64,000 bases of DNA, from positions 1 through 64,000 of the forward strand of contig NZ_BSNS01000028.1 of the NCBI RefSeq assembly GCF_030160115.1. Direction: 5' to 3'. How positions within the stretch are numbered: the first letter of the stretch is position 1; the number at the start of each line of letters is the position of its first letter. The notes beneath the pieces are model-generated. The model saw nothing but the letters and a program-made list of their open reading frames with translations, searched no databases and had not been told where the DNA came from. Below are positions 27,076 through 37,871 of the stretch, piece by piece. The position numbers and the translations under genes are program-made. The stretch comes from Devosia nitrariae (lineage in GTDB: Bacteria > Pseudomonadota > Alphaproteobacteria > Rhizobiales > Devosiaceae).

Positions 27076-30000
27076 ATGATCGCAGACCAACCCACAGTCT
27101 CGGTCATCATCACCAACTGGAACTACGCGCCCTATCTGCCGGCGGCCATCGACAGCGTCCTCACCCAGACCGCGCCGGTTCATCAGTGCATCGTCGTCGA
27201 CGACGGATCGACTGACGGGTCGCGGGCGATCATCGAGTCCTACGGTGAGAAGATCGTCCCGGTCTTCAGGTCCCAGGGCGGCCAGGCGGCCGCGTTCAAT
27301 TCCGGCATCGAGCACGCGACAGGCTCGATCATCATGTTCCTCGATGCCGACGATGTCCTGAAGCCCGAGGCGGTGGAAACGATCACGGCCGTCTGGCATC
27401 CGGAACTGGCCGGCGTCTGTTTCGGCATGGAGGTGATCGACCGCAAGGGAAAGCCCTGCGGGCTGCTCCCGATAGAACTGCGGGACGTCGACCACCGGCC
27501 GCTGCAGACCGAACTCGGGACCTTTACTTTCATGCCGACGAGTGGTAACGCCTTCGCCCGCCGCGTCATAGAGGCCGCCTGCCCCTTTCCCGAAACGCGC
27601 TGGAAAATCAGCGCCGATGCCTACCTGTTGCGCATTGCCGCCCTTACTGGCCGCATGATGCCGCTCTCGCAGGTGCTGGCGCAGTATCGCGTGCACGAAG
27701 CGAACAACTACTATCGCGTCGGTGCGTCCAAGCTCTGGACCAACCGCCGCGCGGTTCGCGACATTGTCGACCTCGCCCGCTATCTCGCGGGCGACAAGGC
27801 CATCGCCGGGCGGATCGGACTGAGTAGCGCAGAGCAATTCGCCCTCCAGACGGCAGCGCTTCGCTTTTGCGCCGGTCTTTATGGGATGGGCGACCGCTCC
27901 GCAGATCTGGGGCGGGATCTGCGCCGCCTGGCTCGCATGGTGGTTTCCCGTCCAGCGTCGCTACGGTCGCGCCTCCTTACGAGCATCACGCTATTCCTCG
28001 CCAGCCTGAGCCTCTGGCGAAACCGCAGCATCGCCCTGTGGTTGCAGCGAAGACGCGATCGACCTAGATGGGTTAGCGCTTTGGTTGATCTTGCCGGGCA
28101 CGATAGCATTTGGAGCGGCGATCGGCCGGACAGGCGACCTCGTTGGCGTGGCGCAACGCCGATGAGTGAGACGTTGCGGACAGACGTCGACGCGGCGGCC
28201 GACGAGGCGATGGGAAGAAGGCTGCGTAGGCCACACTATGACGGCCACCCTCATTTGTTCGAACCGGGAGGATCGATCGAGCTCGAACTTGCTCCGACCC
28301 CCCACGCCCTGACGATCGAAATCGGCGTTGCACCTACCGAGGGTGAAGCTATCGGCATCGCAGTCGAGGCTTCCATCGGTGAGGATCTCATCGAGCGAGC
28401 AATCGTTTCTCGTCATCGTACAATCCAAGTTTCCCTTCCACGAGCCGCCGTTGCCTGGGGTGGTCCCATTTGTGTTGACCTCGCAATAGGCAAGACACAA
28501 TCCGCCTGGCCCTTCTGGCACCCGAGGTTCTGGCTCGAGGTCCCGCCACGCCTCGCTGTCGAATCCGTCTGCGTGAAACCGGCGGACTTTGTGGCCGATC
28601 CCCCGGCGTTCCTCCCGGATCGGTCACTGCACGCCGCTGACTTCGTTCCCGCAGGCGCCGCAGATTGGTACCGGCACGACGACGGCTCCATCGAGATGGC
28701 TGGCACGGCTGCCGAGTTCGGGTTCACTGGCGCTGACCAAGGCCGCCGGCGGACCGTCGTCCTGTTTCCCGCACCGACACAGCCGGCGGGCTGGATGCGA
28801 ATTCTGGCTGGGGAACTCCCGCTCTATGAAGGCAAATGGGGAAAGCCCGGCAGCCTGACGCTGACGGTGCCGTTCAACGATGACGAGCGCTATTGGCAAA
28901 CTGCCCTGCAGTTTCGTTTCGCCGCCAACGACCCGCTCGAATCGACAGGCCCACGGTTCGAAGGCATCGCGTTCCGCCTGGAAAATGCCAATCCGGTCCG
29001 TTACCCCCACAACCGTGGACCCGAACCGATCGTTAATGCCGGCCAACAGCTAACTTTCTTCGGCAATGGTGACGGCGTACGGGCGCTCGGCCCGGATTTC
29101 GTGGTGGATGAAGGTGGGTGGGCAACATTGACGGCGAGGGGAAAGATCTCTCTGCGGATCGCCGACGGCACGACGGACGTCTCGGTCGGTCTCGATATCG
29201 AACAGGCCTTTCCACCGCCCTCTGACCTCGTACAGTTGGTGACGGTGATCTCAAAGGGGCAGATCCTGGCGCAGGTTGGGCTCACCGGCACTACCCAGTT
29301 GTCGGTTCCCCTTGACCCGTCGATAATCGAAACGGATCTCATCGAGCTCGAACTGTTGTCGGTCTATCTGAGCCACGCCGAACTCGCGCGGCCCTCCGAT
29401 AACGCCTTCCTTCGACCGGCGCCGCTCATCCTCAGCGCCATCACTATCGACGGGCAACGGCCCGTTGTGCCCAATCCAGTCTTGCCGGAGCCCGCCAGCG
29501 GTAGCATGGATCGGTTGCTTCAGATCGCGCGCAAGGCGTTTGCCGTCGACGGCAATATGGACACGGCACGCCTTGAAACCGTGCGGGCTGACCTCGTCAC
29601 TGCGATTAGCGGAGCTGACCTTCGTGCGATGCTTTCCCTCCTCGGGGACGAGGACACGATCCCGACACTTGCGCGTATCGGCCGCAGTATCGGGCCGCCG
29701 CGCGGAGACAACAAAGCTAGCGTCGTCGCGGCACGTCTTTCCGCCACCTCCACCCTTCCCGGTGACCGCGAAGGATCCTTGCAACTGGTCCTGTTGGCGC
29801 TGTTGACCCTGCCGGCCTCGGCCGTGCCGGCGCTGGCTGATCTTGCCGCAATGCCTGCGCCGCTCCTCTGGAATCCCGATGCGATCGCGGCGTATCTCGG
29901 CGAGGATCCGGCCTTGCTGGTCGATACTACTATCGATAGCTCCGGTTACGAGACCTTCATCAGGACCCTGATTGCCAGCATCGACGCTGGTCTTTGTCAG

Positions 30001-31980
30001 CCGCCGAACCATCCTTACCGCGGCCTCGCCGAGTCAGTGCTCAAAGCGCTTCGGCCGAATTACCTGCTCTTTGGATCAGGTACCTGCCGGGAGGTGCTGA
30101 AACAGCTTGGACGGACAATGGAACGGTACCTAGTGCAGTCAGGCCGAACCCTGGCTCGCCGCTTCCCAGAGAGAACCGGAAAGCGACGGCGCCGTGTAGG
30201 TCTGTTCTTGCGGAATGATAGGACTGGTCCGGAAGCCATTATCGCCTCGGCGATGATCAAGGGATTGGACCCAAACCAGTTCGAGCCGGTTCTGATCGTG
30301 CTGGAACAGGAGCCCGGGCATGACAGGATGGCGTTTGGCTGCAGGACCATCTTTCTCGGTGATCGCACGATCGATGCGTGCGTAACCCTGATCCGCAATG
30401 CCGAGTTCGACGTTCTGGTTTTGGGTTCGTTCGTCGTCGGTCTTGATCACCTATCAGCAATTGTTGCCCACAAATTGGCGCCGGTTCAGGTGGCAACGAC
30501 CGCCATTTCTCCGGTGACCACAGGCCTCTCAAGCTTCGATGCAATCATCTCGTCTCCCCTTGTTGATCAACCCGACAGCGCGGACTACGCTGAGCCACTC
30601 CGCTTGGCCGCCGGCCAAATCCAGGCGTTCGACCGCCCGATTCCGGATTTGCCCGAAGAACCCGTCAGTCTGGTGCGCAGGCGATTGGATTTGCCGCTCG
30701 ACACCGTCGCGTTCGTCAGCGGAGCGATGATGCACAAGATCGGTACTGAGCTCATGTCGACCTGGGCCAGATGCCTGGCCCGCGTGCCGGGTTCGATCCT
30801 AGTGCTCTACCCATTCGCACCGAACTGGCAGATCGACTACGCTCCGGTCGCGTTCCGCGAATGGGCCGAACAGATCCTGGAACAGCAGGGCGTTTCGCCG
30901 TCCCGACTTATCATTCGCACCAATTTAAGCCAGGCCGAGGTGGCGCGGCTTCTCTCTGCATGCGATGTCTATCTCGACAGCTTTCCCTATGCCGGCGCCA
31001 CAACTGTCACCGAAGCCCTTGATGTCGGTCTGCCGGTCGTCACCTTTGAAGGGTCGCATCAGCGCGGCAGGCAAGGTGCAGGCTGGCTTCGAGCATTGGG
31101 GCTGGGTAAGACTATCGCCCGCTCCGTTCCGGACTACGAGCGCCGCGCTATACGATTGGGTAGGGATGCAGCGCTGCGGCTCGACAACCGCGAGGCTATC
31201 TCAAGGGCAGCCAAGCCTCACCACGACCTAGCCGCCGCCGGCAAGCGGTTCGGTGACGCCCTAATCGCCGTGGACGGTGGTGAGCCGATCTGTGACGATC
31301 CTACCAAACCCATCACCTACCGCTACCTGTTTCATCACATGCCAAAGACAGCGGGAACCAGCACCCGCCAGGTGTTCCAGGCTTGGTTCAGATGGGTTCA
31401 CAATGACTATCGCAAGGGCTGGATTGCTGGTCCATTGCCCGATCGGTTGGACCTTTCCGACGTAGGGCCGGACGATCTCATAATGGGCCACTTCGAGCTG
31501 CCTCAGCTCCGCCTCAGGCGGCGCTATCCGGAAATCTGGTCGGGCCCCGAGTGGCGCTTGTTCTCAATTGTCCGCGATCCTTTGGAACTGGCGCTGTCGA
31601 ACTATTTCTTCGCCCACAAGCGCCGCGCCGACGATCCGACCTTCAAGCCGACGACGCTGTCTCGTCACTTGCGCAGAAAAGGACAGTCGGCGTTCTGTCT
31701 GCACTTCGGCTGCAGCGAGAAGACCTGGCGAAAGACCATCGACCGATACTGGTTCATCGGCACCATGGAGCGGCTCGAGGAGTCCCTTGCCTATGTGGCA
31801 GACACCCTCGGCAAGCCCTTGCCGGAGATCCCACACGAGAACGCAACGGAACGCCCCGTATGTCCTGATCCGGAAGACGTGGAGATATTCGCCAAACTGA
31901 ATGCGCTGGATTACGAGATCTACAACGAAATCTGCGCCAGGCTCGACGTCAGATTAAGCGAGGCGCGGCGGGTTTTTTAG
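27076..31980 (+). CDS. Triple fusion: GT2 glycosyltransferase, SPINDLY/GT41-type transferase and sulfotransferase
   Basis: A single open frame of 1,634 residues. Residues 1-230 form a GT2 family glycosyltransferase (VSVIITNWNY, DDGSTDGS at 42-49, DADD at 90-93). Residues about 330-760 are beta-rich and unfamiliar. From about 1035 to 1390 there is a GT41/SPINDLY-like domain: GLFLRNDRTGP, then LLSACDVYLDSFPYAGATTVTEAL, the nucleotide-sugar site of O-GlcNAc-transferase-like enzymes. From about 1412 to the end is a sulfotransferase: HHMPKTAGTSTRQVF (5'-phosphosulfate loop) and FSIVRDPLELALSNYFF (3'-phosphate motif). It likely builds and sulfates a surface glycan or glycosylated protein. ATG 27076 is chosen over TTG 27070. 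No frame break is seen. Confidence 0.83.
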   Translation: MIADQPTVSVIITNWNYAPYLPAAIDSVLTQTAPVHQCIVVDDGSTDGSRAIIESYGEKIVPVFRSQGGQAAAFNSGIEHATGSIIMFLDADDVLKPEAVETITAVWHPELAGVCFGMEVIDRKGKPCGLLPIELRDVDHRPLQTELGTFTFMPTSGNAFARRVIEAACPFPETRWKISADAYLLRIAALTGRMMPLSQVLAQYRVHEANNYYRVGASKLWTNRRAVRDIVDLARYLAGDKAIAGRIGLSSAEQFALQTAALRFCAGLYGMGDRSADLGRDLRRLARMVVSRPASLRSRLLTSITLFLASLSLWRNRSIALWLQRRRDRPRWVSALVDLAGHDSIWSGDRPDRRPRWRGATPMSETLRTDVDAAADEAMGRRLRRPHYDGHPHLFEPGGSIELELAPTPHALTIEIGVAPTEGEAIGIAVEASIGEDLIERAIVSRHRTIQVSLPRAAVAWGGPICVDLAIGKTQSAWPFWHPRFWLEVPPRLAVESVCVKPADFVADPPAFLPDRSLHAADFVPAGAADWYRHDDGSIEMAGTAAEFGFTGADQGRRRTVVLFPAPTQPAGWMRILAGELPLYEGKWGKPGSLTLTVPFNDDERYWQTALQFRFAANDPLESTGPRFEGIAFRLENANPVRYPHNRGPEPIVNAGQQLTFFGNGDGVRALGPDFVVDEGGWATLTARGKISLRIADGTTDVSVGLDIEQAFPPPSDLVQLVTVISKGQILAQVGLTGTTQLSVPLDPSIIETDLIELELLSVYLSHAELARPSDNAFLRPAPLILSAITIDGQRPVVPNPVLPEPASGSMDRLLQIARKAFAVDGNMDTARLETVRADLVTAISGADLRAMLSLLGDEDTIPTLARIGRSIGPPRGDNKASVVAARLSATSTLPGDREGSLQLVLLALLTLPASAVPALADLAAMPAPLLWNPDAIAAYLGEDPALLVDTTIDSSGYETFIRTLIASIDAGLCQPPNHPYRGLAESVLKALRPNYLLFGSGTCREVLKQLGRTMERYLVQSGRTLARRFPERTGKRRRRVGLFLRNDRTGPEAIIASAMIKGLDPNQFEPVLIVLEQEPGHDRMAFGCRTIFLGDRTIDACVTLIRNAEFDVLVLGSFVVGLDHLSAIVAHKLAPVQVATTAISPVTTGLSSFDAIISSPLVDQPDSADYAEPLRLAAGQIQAFDRPIPDLPEEPVSLVRRRLDLPLDTVAFVSGAMMHKIGTELMSTWARCLARVPGSILVLYPFAPNWQIDYAPVAFREWAEQILEQQGVSPSRLIIRTNLSQAEVARLLSACDVYLDSFPYAGATTVTEALDVGLPVVTFEGSHQRGRQGAGWLRALGLGKTIARSVPDYERRAIRLGRDAALRLDNREAISRAAKPHHDLAAAGKRFGDALIAVDGGEPICDDPTKPITYRYLFHHMPKTAGTSTRQVFQAWFRWVHNDYRKGWIAGPLPDRLDLSDVGPDDLIMGHFELPQLRLRRRYPEIWSGPEWRLFSIVRDPLELALSNYFFAHKRRADDPTFKPTTLSRHLRRKGQSAFCLHFGCSEKTWRKTIDRYWFIGTMERLEESLAYVADTLGKPLPEIPHENATERPVCPDPEDVEIFAKLNALDYEIYNEICARLDVRLSEARRVF

Positions 31981-33069
<1,089 letters not shown>

Positions 33070-33091
33070 TTCGAAACTCCAGTGGATAAGG

Positions 33092-34564
33092 TCATGTCCG
33101 GTACCAGCCGTGTGGGGCGACCTTGGGCAGGTATTTTGCGCGCGGCAGGCTGTCCTCGGTGCGGATCGACCAGGCGAGCAGCGTCTCCAGCATTTGGGTG
33201 CGCGTATGCGCGTGGGCAGGATCGACATAGAGGTTGTCGAGCTCGCCCGGATCATTGGAGAGATCGAACAACGCCGCGCGCCCCAGGACGTCGAAGAGCA
33301 GCTTGAAGTCTCCCTTGCGCACCATCTTGAGGTTGCCGCTCTGGGTGACGGAATTGAGCTCGTCGATGACTCGCCCCTCGTATGGAAAATGCAGCTCTGG
33401 CCGCTCCCCGGGCTCGTAGGGAAGTTCGCCTATGCCTAATTCGGCATAGATGCTGTCGAACTCGCGCTTGGGATAGGCCCTCCCGGTCAGCATCGGCCAG
33501 AGGCTGCGGCCCTGGACGCCGGCCGGAATCTCGGCGCCGATCGCCTCGCAGATCGTCGGGAAGATATCGACGAGCGAAACGAAATCCTCCCCGTTGAGCG
33601 CCGGCACGATCGAGGGGCCGGCAAAGATCAGCGGCACGCGTACCAGGCATTCGGGAAGCCCGGCGCCTTTGCGCTGTAATCCGTGGTCGCCGACATAATC
33701 CCCATGGTCGGAGAGAAAAATGAGAATGGTGTTGTCGCGCAGCCCGCTCTGGTCGAGATGGGCAAGGAACCGCGCGACCTGGTCGTCGATCATCCGCAGC
33801 ATGCCCGCATAGACCGCCCGGTAGCGCCGCCAGTCGGCATCGTAGCCCGGGCGCTTCTCCTCGAAGAGCTCGGCGAGCCACTGCCAATGCCCGCCCCGCT
33901 TTCTGGTGTCCTCAGGCGTGCCGACCCGCTCCGGCATGTCCTCGGGGCTGAACAGCGAAAAATAGGGCTCGGGCGCCTGGTAGGGATTGTGGGGCTCGGG
34001 AAGCGAAAGCCAGAGGAAGAACGGGTTTTCCTTGTTCTGGTCGACGCAGGTGATTGCATCGTCGACGATACGGGCGCAGAGCTGGGTCTCGAGCGGAAAT
34101 GGCGTCGGCTCGGCGGCCACGTGGTGGTTGAGCTCCAAAAGCCACTCGTCCGCCTGGCGTTCCATGTCGTTGGCGCGATCGGCAGGCCCGTGCGTATGGC
34201 TATAAGGCGCGCCATAGAAATCGAAGGCGTCTCGCCCGAGATAGCTGTGGTTCTTGCCGGCGAGGTTGACCGTATAGCCGCGGGCGCGCAGCACCTGCGG
34301 CAAGTCCTCTGAGAACGTCACACTCTTTTCCGGCGACCAGTTCTGCTTGACCCGCGTGGCCTTGGGAAAGCGCCCCGTCATCAGGCTCGTGCGCGCAGGT
34401 GTGCAGGTCGGCATCGGCGTGTAAGCGCGTTTGAAGCGCGTGCCGGTTGCGCCCAAGCGCTCGACCGTGGGCATGGTATCGACCGGAAAGCCCTCTGAGG
34501 CGAAGAAGTCCGCCCGCTGCTGATCGGTCATGATCAGGACGATATTGGGATTGTCCGTGTTCAA
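33092..34564 (-). CDS. Sulfatase with an intact formylglycine site
   Basis: A 490-residue alkaline-phosphatase-superfamily sulfatase. The modification motif C-x-P-x-R is present as Cys54 in [14 protein letters not shown], so the cysteine should be turned to formylglycine. Metal ligands appear in [12 protein letters not shown] near residue 14 and in [13 protein letters not shown] near residue 295. No signal peptide is seen, so it is probably cytoplasmic and removes sulfate from an imported sugar. It lies between a binding-protein gene and a MalK-type ATPase gene in a sulfated-glycoside locus. The choline-sulfatase family is related, but the glycosidase neighbour favours a sugar sulfate. Confidence 0.86.
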   Translation of the reverse strand: MNTDNPNIVLIMTDQQRADFFASEGFPVDTMPTVERLGATGTRFKRAYTPMPTCTPARTSLMTGRFPKATRVKQNWSPEKSVTFSEDLPQVLRARGYTVNLAGKNHSYLGRDAFDFYGAPYSHTHGPADRANDMERQADEWLLELNHHVAAEPTPFPLETQLCARIVDDAITCVDQNKENPFFLWLSLPEPHNPYQAPEPYFSLFSPEDMPERVGTPEDTRKRGGHWQWLAELFEEKRPGYDADWRRYRAVYAGMLRMIDDQVARFLAHLDQSGLRDNTILIFLSDHGDYVGDHGLQRKGAGLPECLVRVPLIFAGPSIVPALNGEDFVSLVDIFPTICEAIGAEIPAGVQGRSLWPMLTGRAYPKREFDSIYAELGIGELPYEPGERPELHFPYEGRVIDELNSVTQSGNLKMVRKGDFKLLFDVLGRAALFDLSNDPGELDNLYVDPAHAHTRTQMLETLLAWSIRTEDSLPRAKYLPKVAPHGWYRT

Positions 34565-34577
34565 GCCCTGGCTCCCT

Positions 34578-34674
34578 CTAGAGCGTTTTCAGCAAAAGTG
34601 GACACCACTTTTACGGTTCAAAAACGCGCCAATTCAAAGACTTAGAGCTCCCGTTCCGACGGGAAAAGCTCTGG
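34578..34674. repeat. Intergenic repeat element, family A, copy 1
   Basis: This element begins CTAGAGCGTTTTC, continues AGTGGACACCACTTTT and AAAACGCG, and ends AAAAGCTCTGG. Closely related copies lie at 53354-53460 and 57963-58070, and a shortened one at 51779-51849. The outer parts AGAGC and GCTCT pair, as do GCGTTTT and AAAACGC. It sits between sulfatase and binding-protein genes. This sort of element is common in Hyphomicrobiales. Confidence 0.75.
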
Positions 34675-34684
34675 GAAAGTGTCC

Positions 34685-34705
34685 GGGCGGCGGATGCCGC
34701 CGCCC
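34685..34705 (-). terminator. Stem-loop after the family 1 binding-protein gene
   Basis: A perfect 9-bp GC stem (GGGCGGCGG and complement) with an ATG loop, right after the binding-protein stop at 34714. There is no T-tract. As with the other three importers in the window, it stands where it could stabilise the binding-protein part of the mRNA. Confidence 0.65.
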
Positions 34706-34713
34706 CGGAAAGA

Positions 34714-36006
34714 TCAGCCGAGGATGCGGTCCGCTTCCGAGAAGAAGTTCTCGGCAGCCGCTTCCGGCGTCGTCTGCTCGAAGCCGACCGAGGCATTGAG
34801 CCGGTTGAGGAGCGATTCCAGTTCGCCATGGCCGCTGATCCAGTGCGGCGTCTGGGGCGAGGCGAGGGGCCGAAGCTCCTCGAGATAATTGAGGATCTTG
34901 GCACTCGGCGCGTCGGCGGTTTCGGCAAGTATCGCAGAGGCCTTGTCCGAGGCCGGGCCGCCGAGAGTCAGCCCGAGGGTTTGGATTGCCTCTTCGTCAT
35001 TGAGCAGGAAATCGATGAGCCGGGCCGACTGCTCGACATGGGCCGAGCGGGCCGGTGCGACCCAGAAGTCGAGGGCGCGGATGAGGTGGCCGTTGTCGGA
35101 GGCGCCCTCCGGGCTCGGGCAGGCATGAATGCCGAGCTCCTGCGTCATCAATGCCTGAAAGAAGACGAGCTGCTGGCACCAGCCTGTCTGCATGGCCGCG
35201 AGGTTGCGCACCATGGGAGAGTTCTGGAATCCCGCGCTTTCCGCTGTCACCGAAGGCGGCGGCGCGCCGCGTTCGGCCCGCATCGAGTGCCAGAATGTGA
35301 ACCAGTCGGCGAGGTCCTGACGGTCGAAGCCGAGTGCGCCGTCCGAATAGAGCCCCTTGCCGCGCTGGGTGACGAACAACTCGAAAAGGGCAATGAAGCC
35401 GCCCGCGTCGTTGGTGCCGTAGTGCTGGTCGCCGCCGGCCTGGCCGAGTTCGATGGCCATATCGCGGAAGGCGTCCCATGTCAGATTGTCGAGGGCGCCG
35501 GTGACTCCGGCTGCATCGAGCTTTTCCTGGTTGTAGAAGAGCGCGACCGCGATCTGGTTGTTTCCGATCGCCTGAGTCTGTTCACCCGCCGTCCCGATCT
35601 CGACGACCCCCGGATAAAGCCCCGAAATGTCGATGGTTGAACCGATATGCTGGGTGAGGTCGGCGAGCAGCCCGCGCTCGATATAGTCGAAGAGATAGGT
35701 CATCGAGTGTCGGTGCACGTCCGGAGCCCCACCACCCGAATACTGTACCGGCAGGCGATCGTAGAAGTCGGCAAAGGGTGCGAACTCGACGCCGACCTGG
35801 ATGTCCGGGTTCTTCTCGCTAAAGAGTGCCAAGGCCTGCTGCATGCGGTCATGGGTATCCTGGCCGCCATACCAGCTCGCCTTGATCTGGGTGGCCTGGG
35901 CGAAGCCCTGCGTGGCCGACCCGAGCCAGAGCGCGGCCGCCCCGCCGATGCTGAGCTTGAGTGCGCCGCGCCGGTCGAGACGCGGACCCCTCGGAAATGT
36001 CGTCAT
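34714..36006 (-). CDS. Extracellular solute-binding protein family 1, Tat-exported
   Basis: A 430-residue binding protein of the MalE/UgpB group. The N-terminus carries a twin-arginine signal (LDRRGALKLSIGGAAALWLG) with cleavage after QGFAQ, so it is probably exported folded by Tat. The mature protein shows the usual IKASWYGGQDTHDRM start and long helical C-lobe. It works with the two permeases and the MalK-type ATPase in this locus to import, probably, a sulfated glycoside. The permease gene upstream ends 34 bp before. Confidence 0.85.
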   Translation of the reverse strand: MTTFPRGPRLDRRGALKLSIGGAAALWLGSATQGFAQATQIKASWYGGQDTHDRMQQALALFSEKNPDIQVGVEFAPFADFYDRLPVQYSGGGAPDVHRHSMTYLFDYIERGLLADLTQHIGSTIDISGLYPGVVEIGTAGEQTQAIGNNQIAVALFYNQEKLDAAGVTGALDNLTWDAFRDMAIELGQAGGDQHYGTNDAGGFIALFELFVTQRGKGLYSDGALGFDRQDLADWFTFWHSMRAERGAPPPSVTAESAGFQNSPMVRNLAAMQTGWCQQLVFFQALMTQELGIHACPSPEGASDNGHLIRALDFWVAPARSAHVEQSARLIDFLLNDEEAIQTLGLTLGGPASDKASAILAETADAPSAKILNYLEELRPLASPQTPHWISGHGELESLLNRLNASVGFEQTTPEAAAENFFSEADRILG

Positions 36007-36039
36007 GGTCTTTCTCCTCCTGAAAGTTTTTTCATTGGG

Positions 36040-36897
36040 CTATCCCTTGAGCCCGGTAGTGGCGATGCCCTCGGCGATCTGGCGCTGGAACAGGACGAAC
36101 AGGATAAAGAGCGGCAGAAGGGTGATGACCGACATCGCAAACAGCATGCCCCAGGCCGATTCCCCGCTGGTGGCGTCGATGAAGAGGTTGAGGGCGAGGG
36201 GCGCGGTGTATTTCTCGACCTGGTTGAGATAGATCAGCTGCGAGAAGAAGTCGCTCCAGGTCCAAAGGAACGTAAAGATCGCCACCAGGACCAGCGCCGG
36301 TCGGCAGATGGGAAAGATGATGTGCCAGAAGATCTGGTACTTGTTGCACCCGTCCATCTCCGCCGCCTGGTCGAGATCGCGCGGAATGCCGCGGATGAAC
36401 TGGACCAGAAGGAAGATGAAGAAGGCATCGACCGCGAAGAATTTGGGCAGGACCAGGGGGATGATGGTGTTCACTGCCCCAAGGTTCTGGAAGACGATGT
36501 ATTGGGGCAGCACCGTCACGTGGAACGGCAGCATCAGCGTGAGGAGCATCAGCCCGAACGCCAGCTTGGAGAACGGGAATTCCAACCGCGCAAACGCATA
36601 GGCGGCAACCGAACAAGAGAACAGGTTCCCGACGATCGCCAGCACGCAGATCACCGCGGAATTGAGCATGAAGATGCCGAAGGGCACGCCCAGCCGGTTC
36701 CAGCCTTCGAGATAGTTGGCCAGGGTGAACTGCGCCGGGATCAGGCCCGGGTCGGAAAAGATCAGCGACTCCGGCTTGAAGGAGCTGGCGATCAGCCAGA
36801 GCAGCGGATAGCTCATCAAGACGGCGACAGCGATGAGCAGCAGCATGCGACCGGCGCGACGGGCGGGGTTCGTTGCTTGGGTGGGGGCCTCGCTCAT
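36040..36897 (-). CDS. Sugar ABC transporter permease (MalG type)
   Basis: A 285-residue inner-membrane permease with six predicted helices. It has the MalG-type N-terminus (LLLIAVAVLMSYPLLWLIASSFK in parts) and the EAA loop near FIRGIPRDLDQAAEMDGCNKYQIFWHIIFP, where the ATPase couples. ATG 36897 is chosen; the frame is open well upstream but only inside the other permease gene. The preceding permease gene (stop 36903) ends 5 bp before. It pairs with the MalF-type protein. Confidence 0.87.
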   Translation of the reverse strand: MSEAPTQATNPARRAGRMLLLIAVAVLMSYPLLWLIASSFKPESLIFSDPGLIPAQFTLANYLEGWNRLGVPFGIFMLNSAVICVLAIVGNLFSCSVAAYAFARLEFPFSKLAFGLMLLTLMLPFHVTVLPQYIVFQNLGAVNTIIPLVLPKFFAVDAFFIFLLVQFIRGIPRDLDQAAEMDGCNKYQIFWHIIFPICRPALVLVAIFTFLWTWSDFFSQLIYLNQVEKYTAPLALNLFIDATSGESAWGMLFAMSVITLLPLFILFVLFQRQIAEGIATTGLKG

Positions 36898-36902
36898 TCC
36901 GG

Positions 36903-37847
36903 TCAGCTCTCGTAATGGACCCAGAAGCGGGAGGCGTAGAAGGAGAGCGCTGTGAACACCGCGATGATGACGAGCAGCACCCATGCCATGGACATGGCGT
37001 AGCCCATGCGGAAGTTTCGGAATCCTTCGAGGTAGAGGTAGAGGGTATAAAAGAGCGTCGAATCGATCGGTCCGCCCGACCCGTCGCTGACCACATAGGC
37101 CGGCACGAACGCCTGGAATGCGGTGATCGTCTGCATCACCAGGTTGAAGAGGATGAGCGGGCTGAGGAGGGGTAGGGTGATGCGAAAGAAGCGCTGGACC
37201 GGATTGGCCCCGTCCATGATCGTTGCTTCGACCACTTCCTTGGGAATCTGTCGGACGCCCGCCAGGAAGATCACCATCGGTGCGCCGAACTGCCAGACGT
37301 TGAGGATGATCAGCGTCCAAAGCGCGTAGCGCGGATCGCCGATCCAGCTCGTCGTCTGGAAGCCCAGGCCCGACAGGCTGATGTTGACGAGGCCCGAGCT
37401 GCCGAAGATCTGGCGCCAGAGTACGCCGATGGCGACGCTTCCGCCGAGCAGGGACGGCAGATAATAGACGCCGCGGAAGAAATTGGCCGAGCGTGTCGCT
37501 TCCGACAGGGTGACCGCGATGATCAACGCCACCGCAACTGCCAGCGGCACCGAGACGAGCACATAGACGGTCGTGACTTCGAGGGACTTGAGGTAGCGCG
37601 GATCGCTGAAGAGGAGACGCTCGTAATTTGCGGTGCCGACCCAACGCGGCGCCGAGAGCAGATCGTAATTGCTGAACGAGAGGACGAACGAGCCGATCAT
37701 CGGCAACGCCGTCAGCAGCACGATTCCCAGGATCCAGGGCGTCAAAAAGACGAGTGCCGCCCACGCTTCTCCGCGCCGGGAGGCGGCGGTCGCGTCTCTT
37801 GTCGCCTGCTTTCCCGTGATCACTGCCTCAACCGTGTCTTGCGCCAT
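36903..37847 (-). CDS. Sugar ABC transporter permease (MalF/UgpA type)
   Basis: A 314-residue permease with about six helices and the EAA loop in LAGVRQIPKEVVEATIMDGANPVQRFF. It forms the channel with the MalG-type subunit. It starts 24 bp downstream of the glycosidase stop, so it belongs to the same leftward operon, which begins with the GH2 gene. Confidence 0.87.
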   Translation of the reverse strand: MAQDTVEAVITGKQATRDATAASRRGEAWAALVFLTPWILGIVLLTALPMIGSFVLSFSNYDLLSAPRWVGTANYERLLFSDPRYLKSLEVTTVYVLVSVPLAVAVALIIAVTLSEATRSANFFRGVYYLPSLLGGSVAIGVLWRQIFGSSGLVNISLSGLGFQTTSWIGDPRYALWTLIILNVWQFGAPMVIFLAGVRQIPKEVVEATIMDGANPVQRFFRITLPLLSPLILFNLVMQTITAFQAFVPAYVVSDGSGGPIDSTLFYTLYLYLEGFRNFRMGYAMSMAWVLLVIIAVFTALSFYASRFWVHYES

Positions 37848-37871
37848 TGCTTCGCCTCGGCCGGAATAGGA

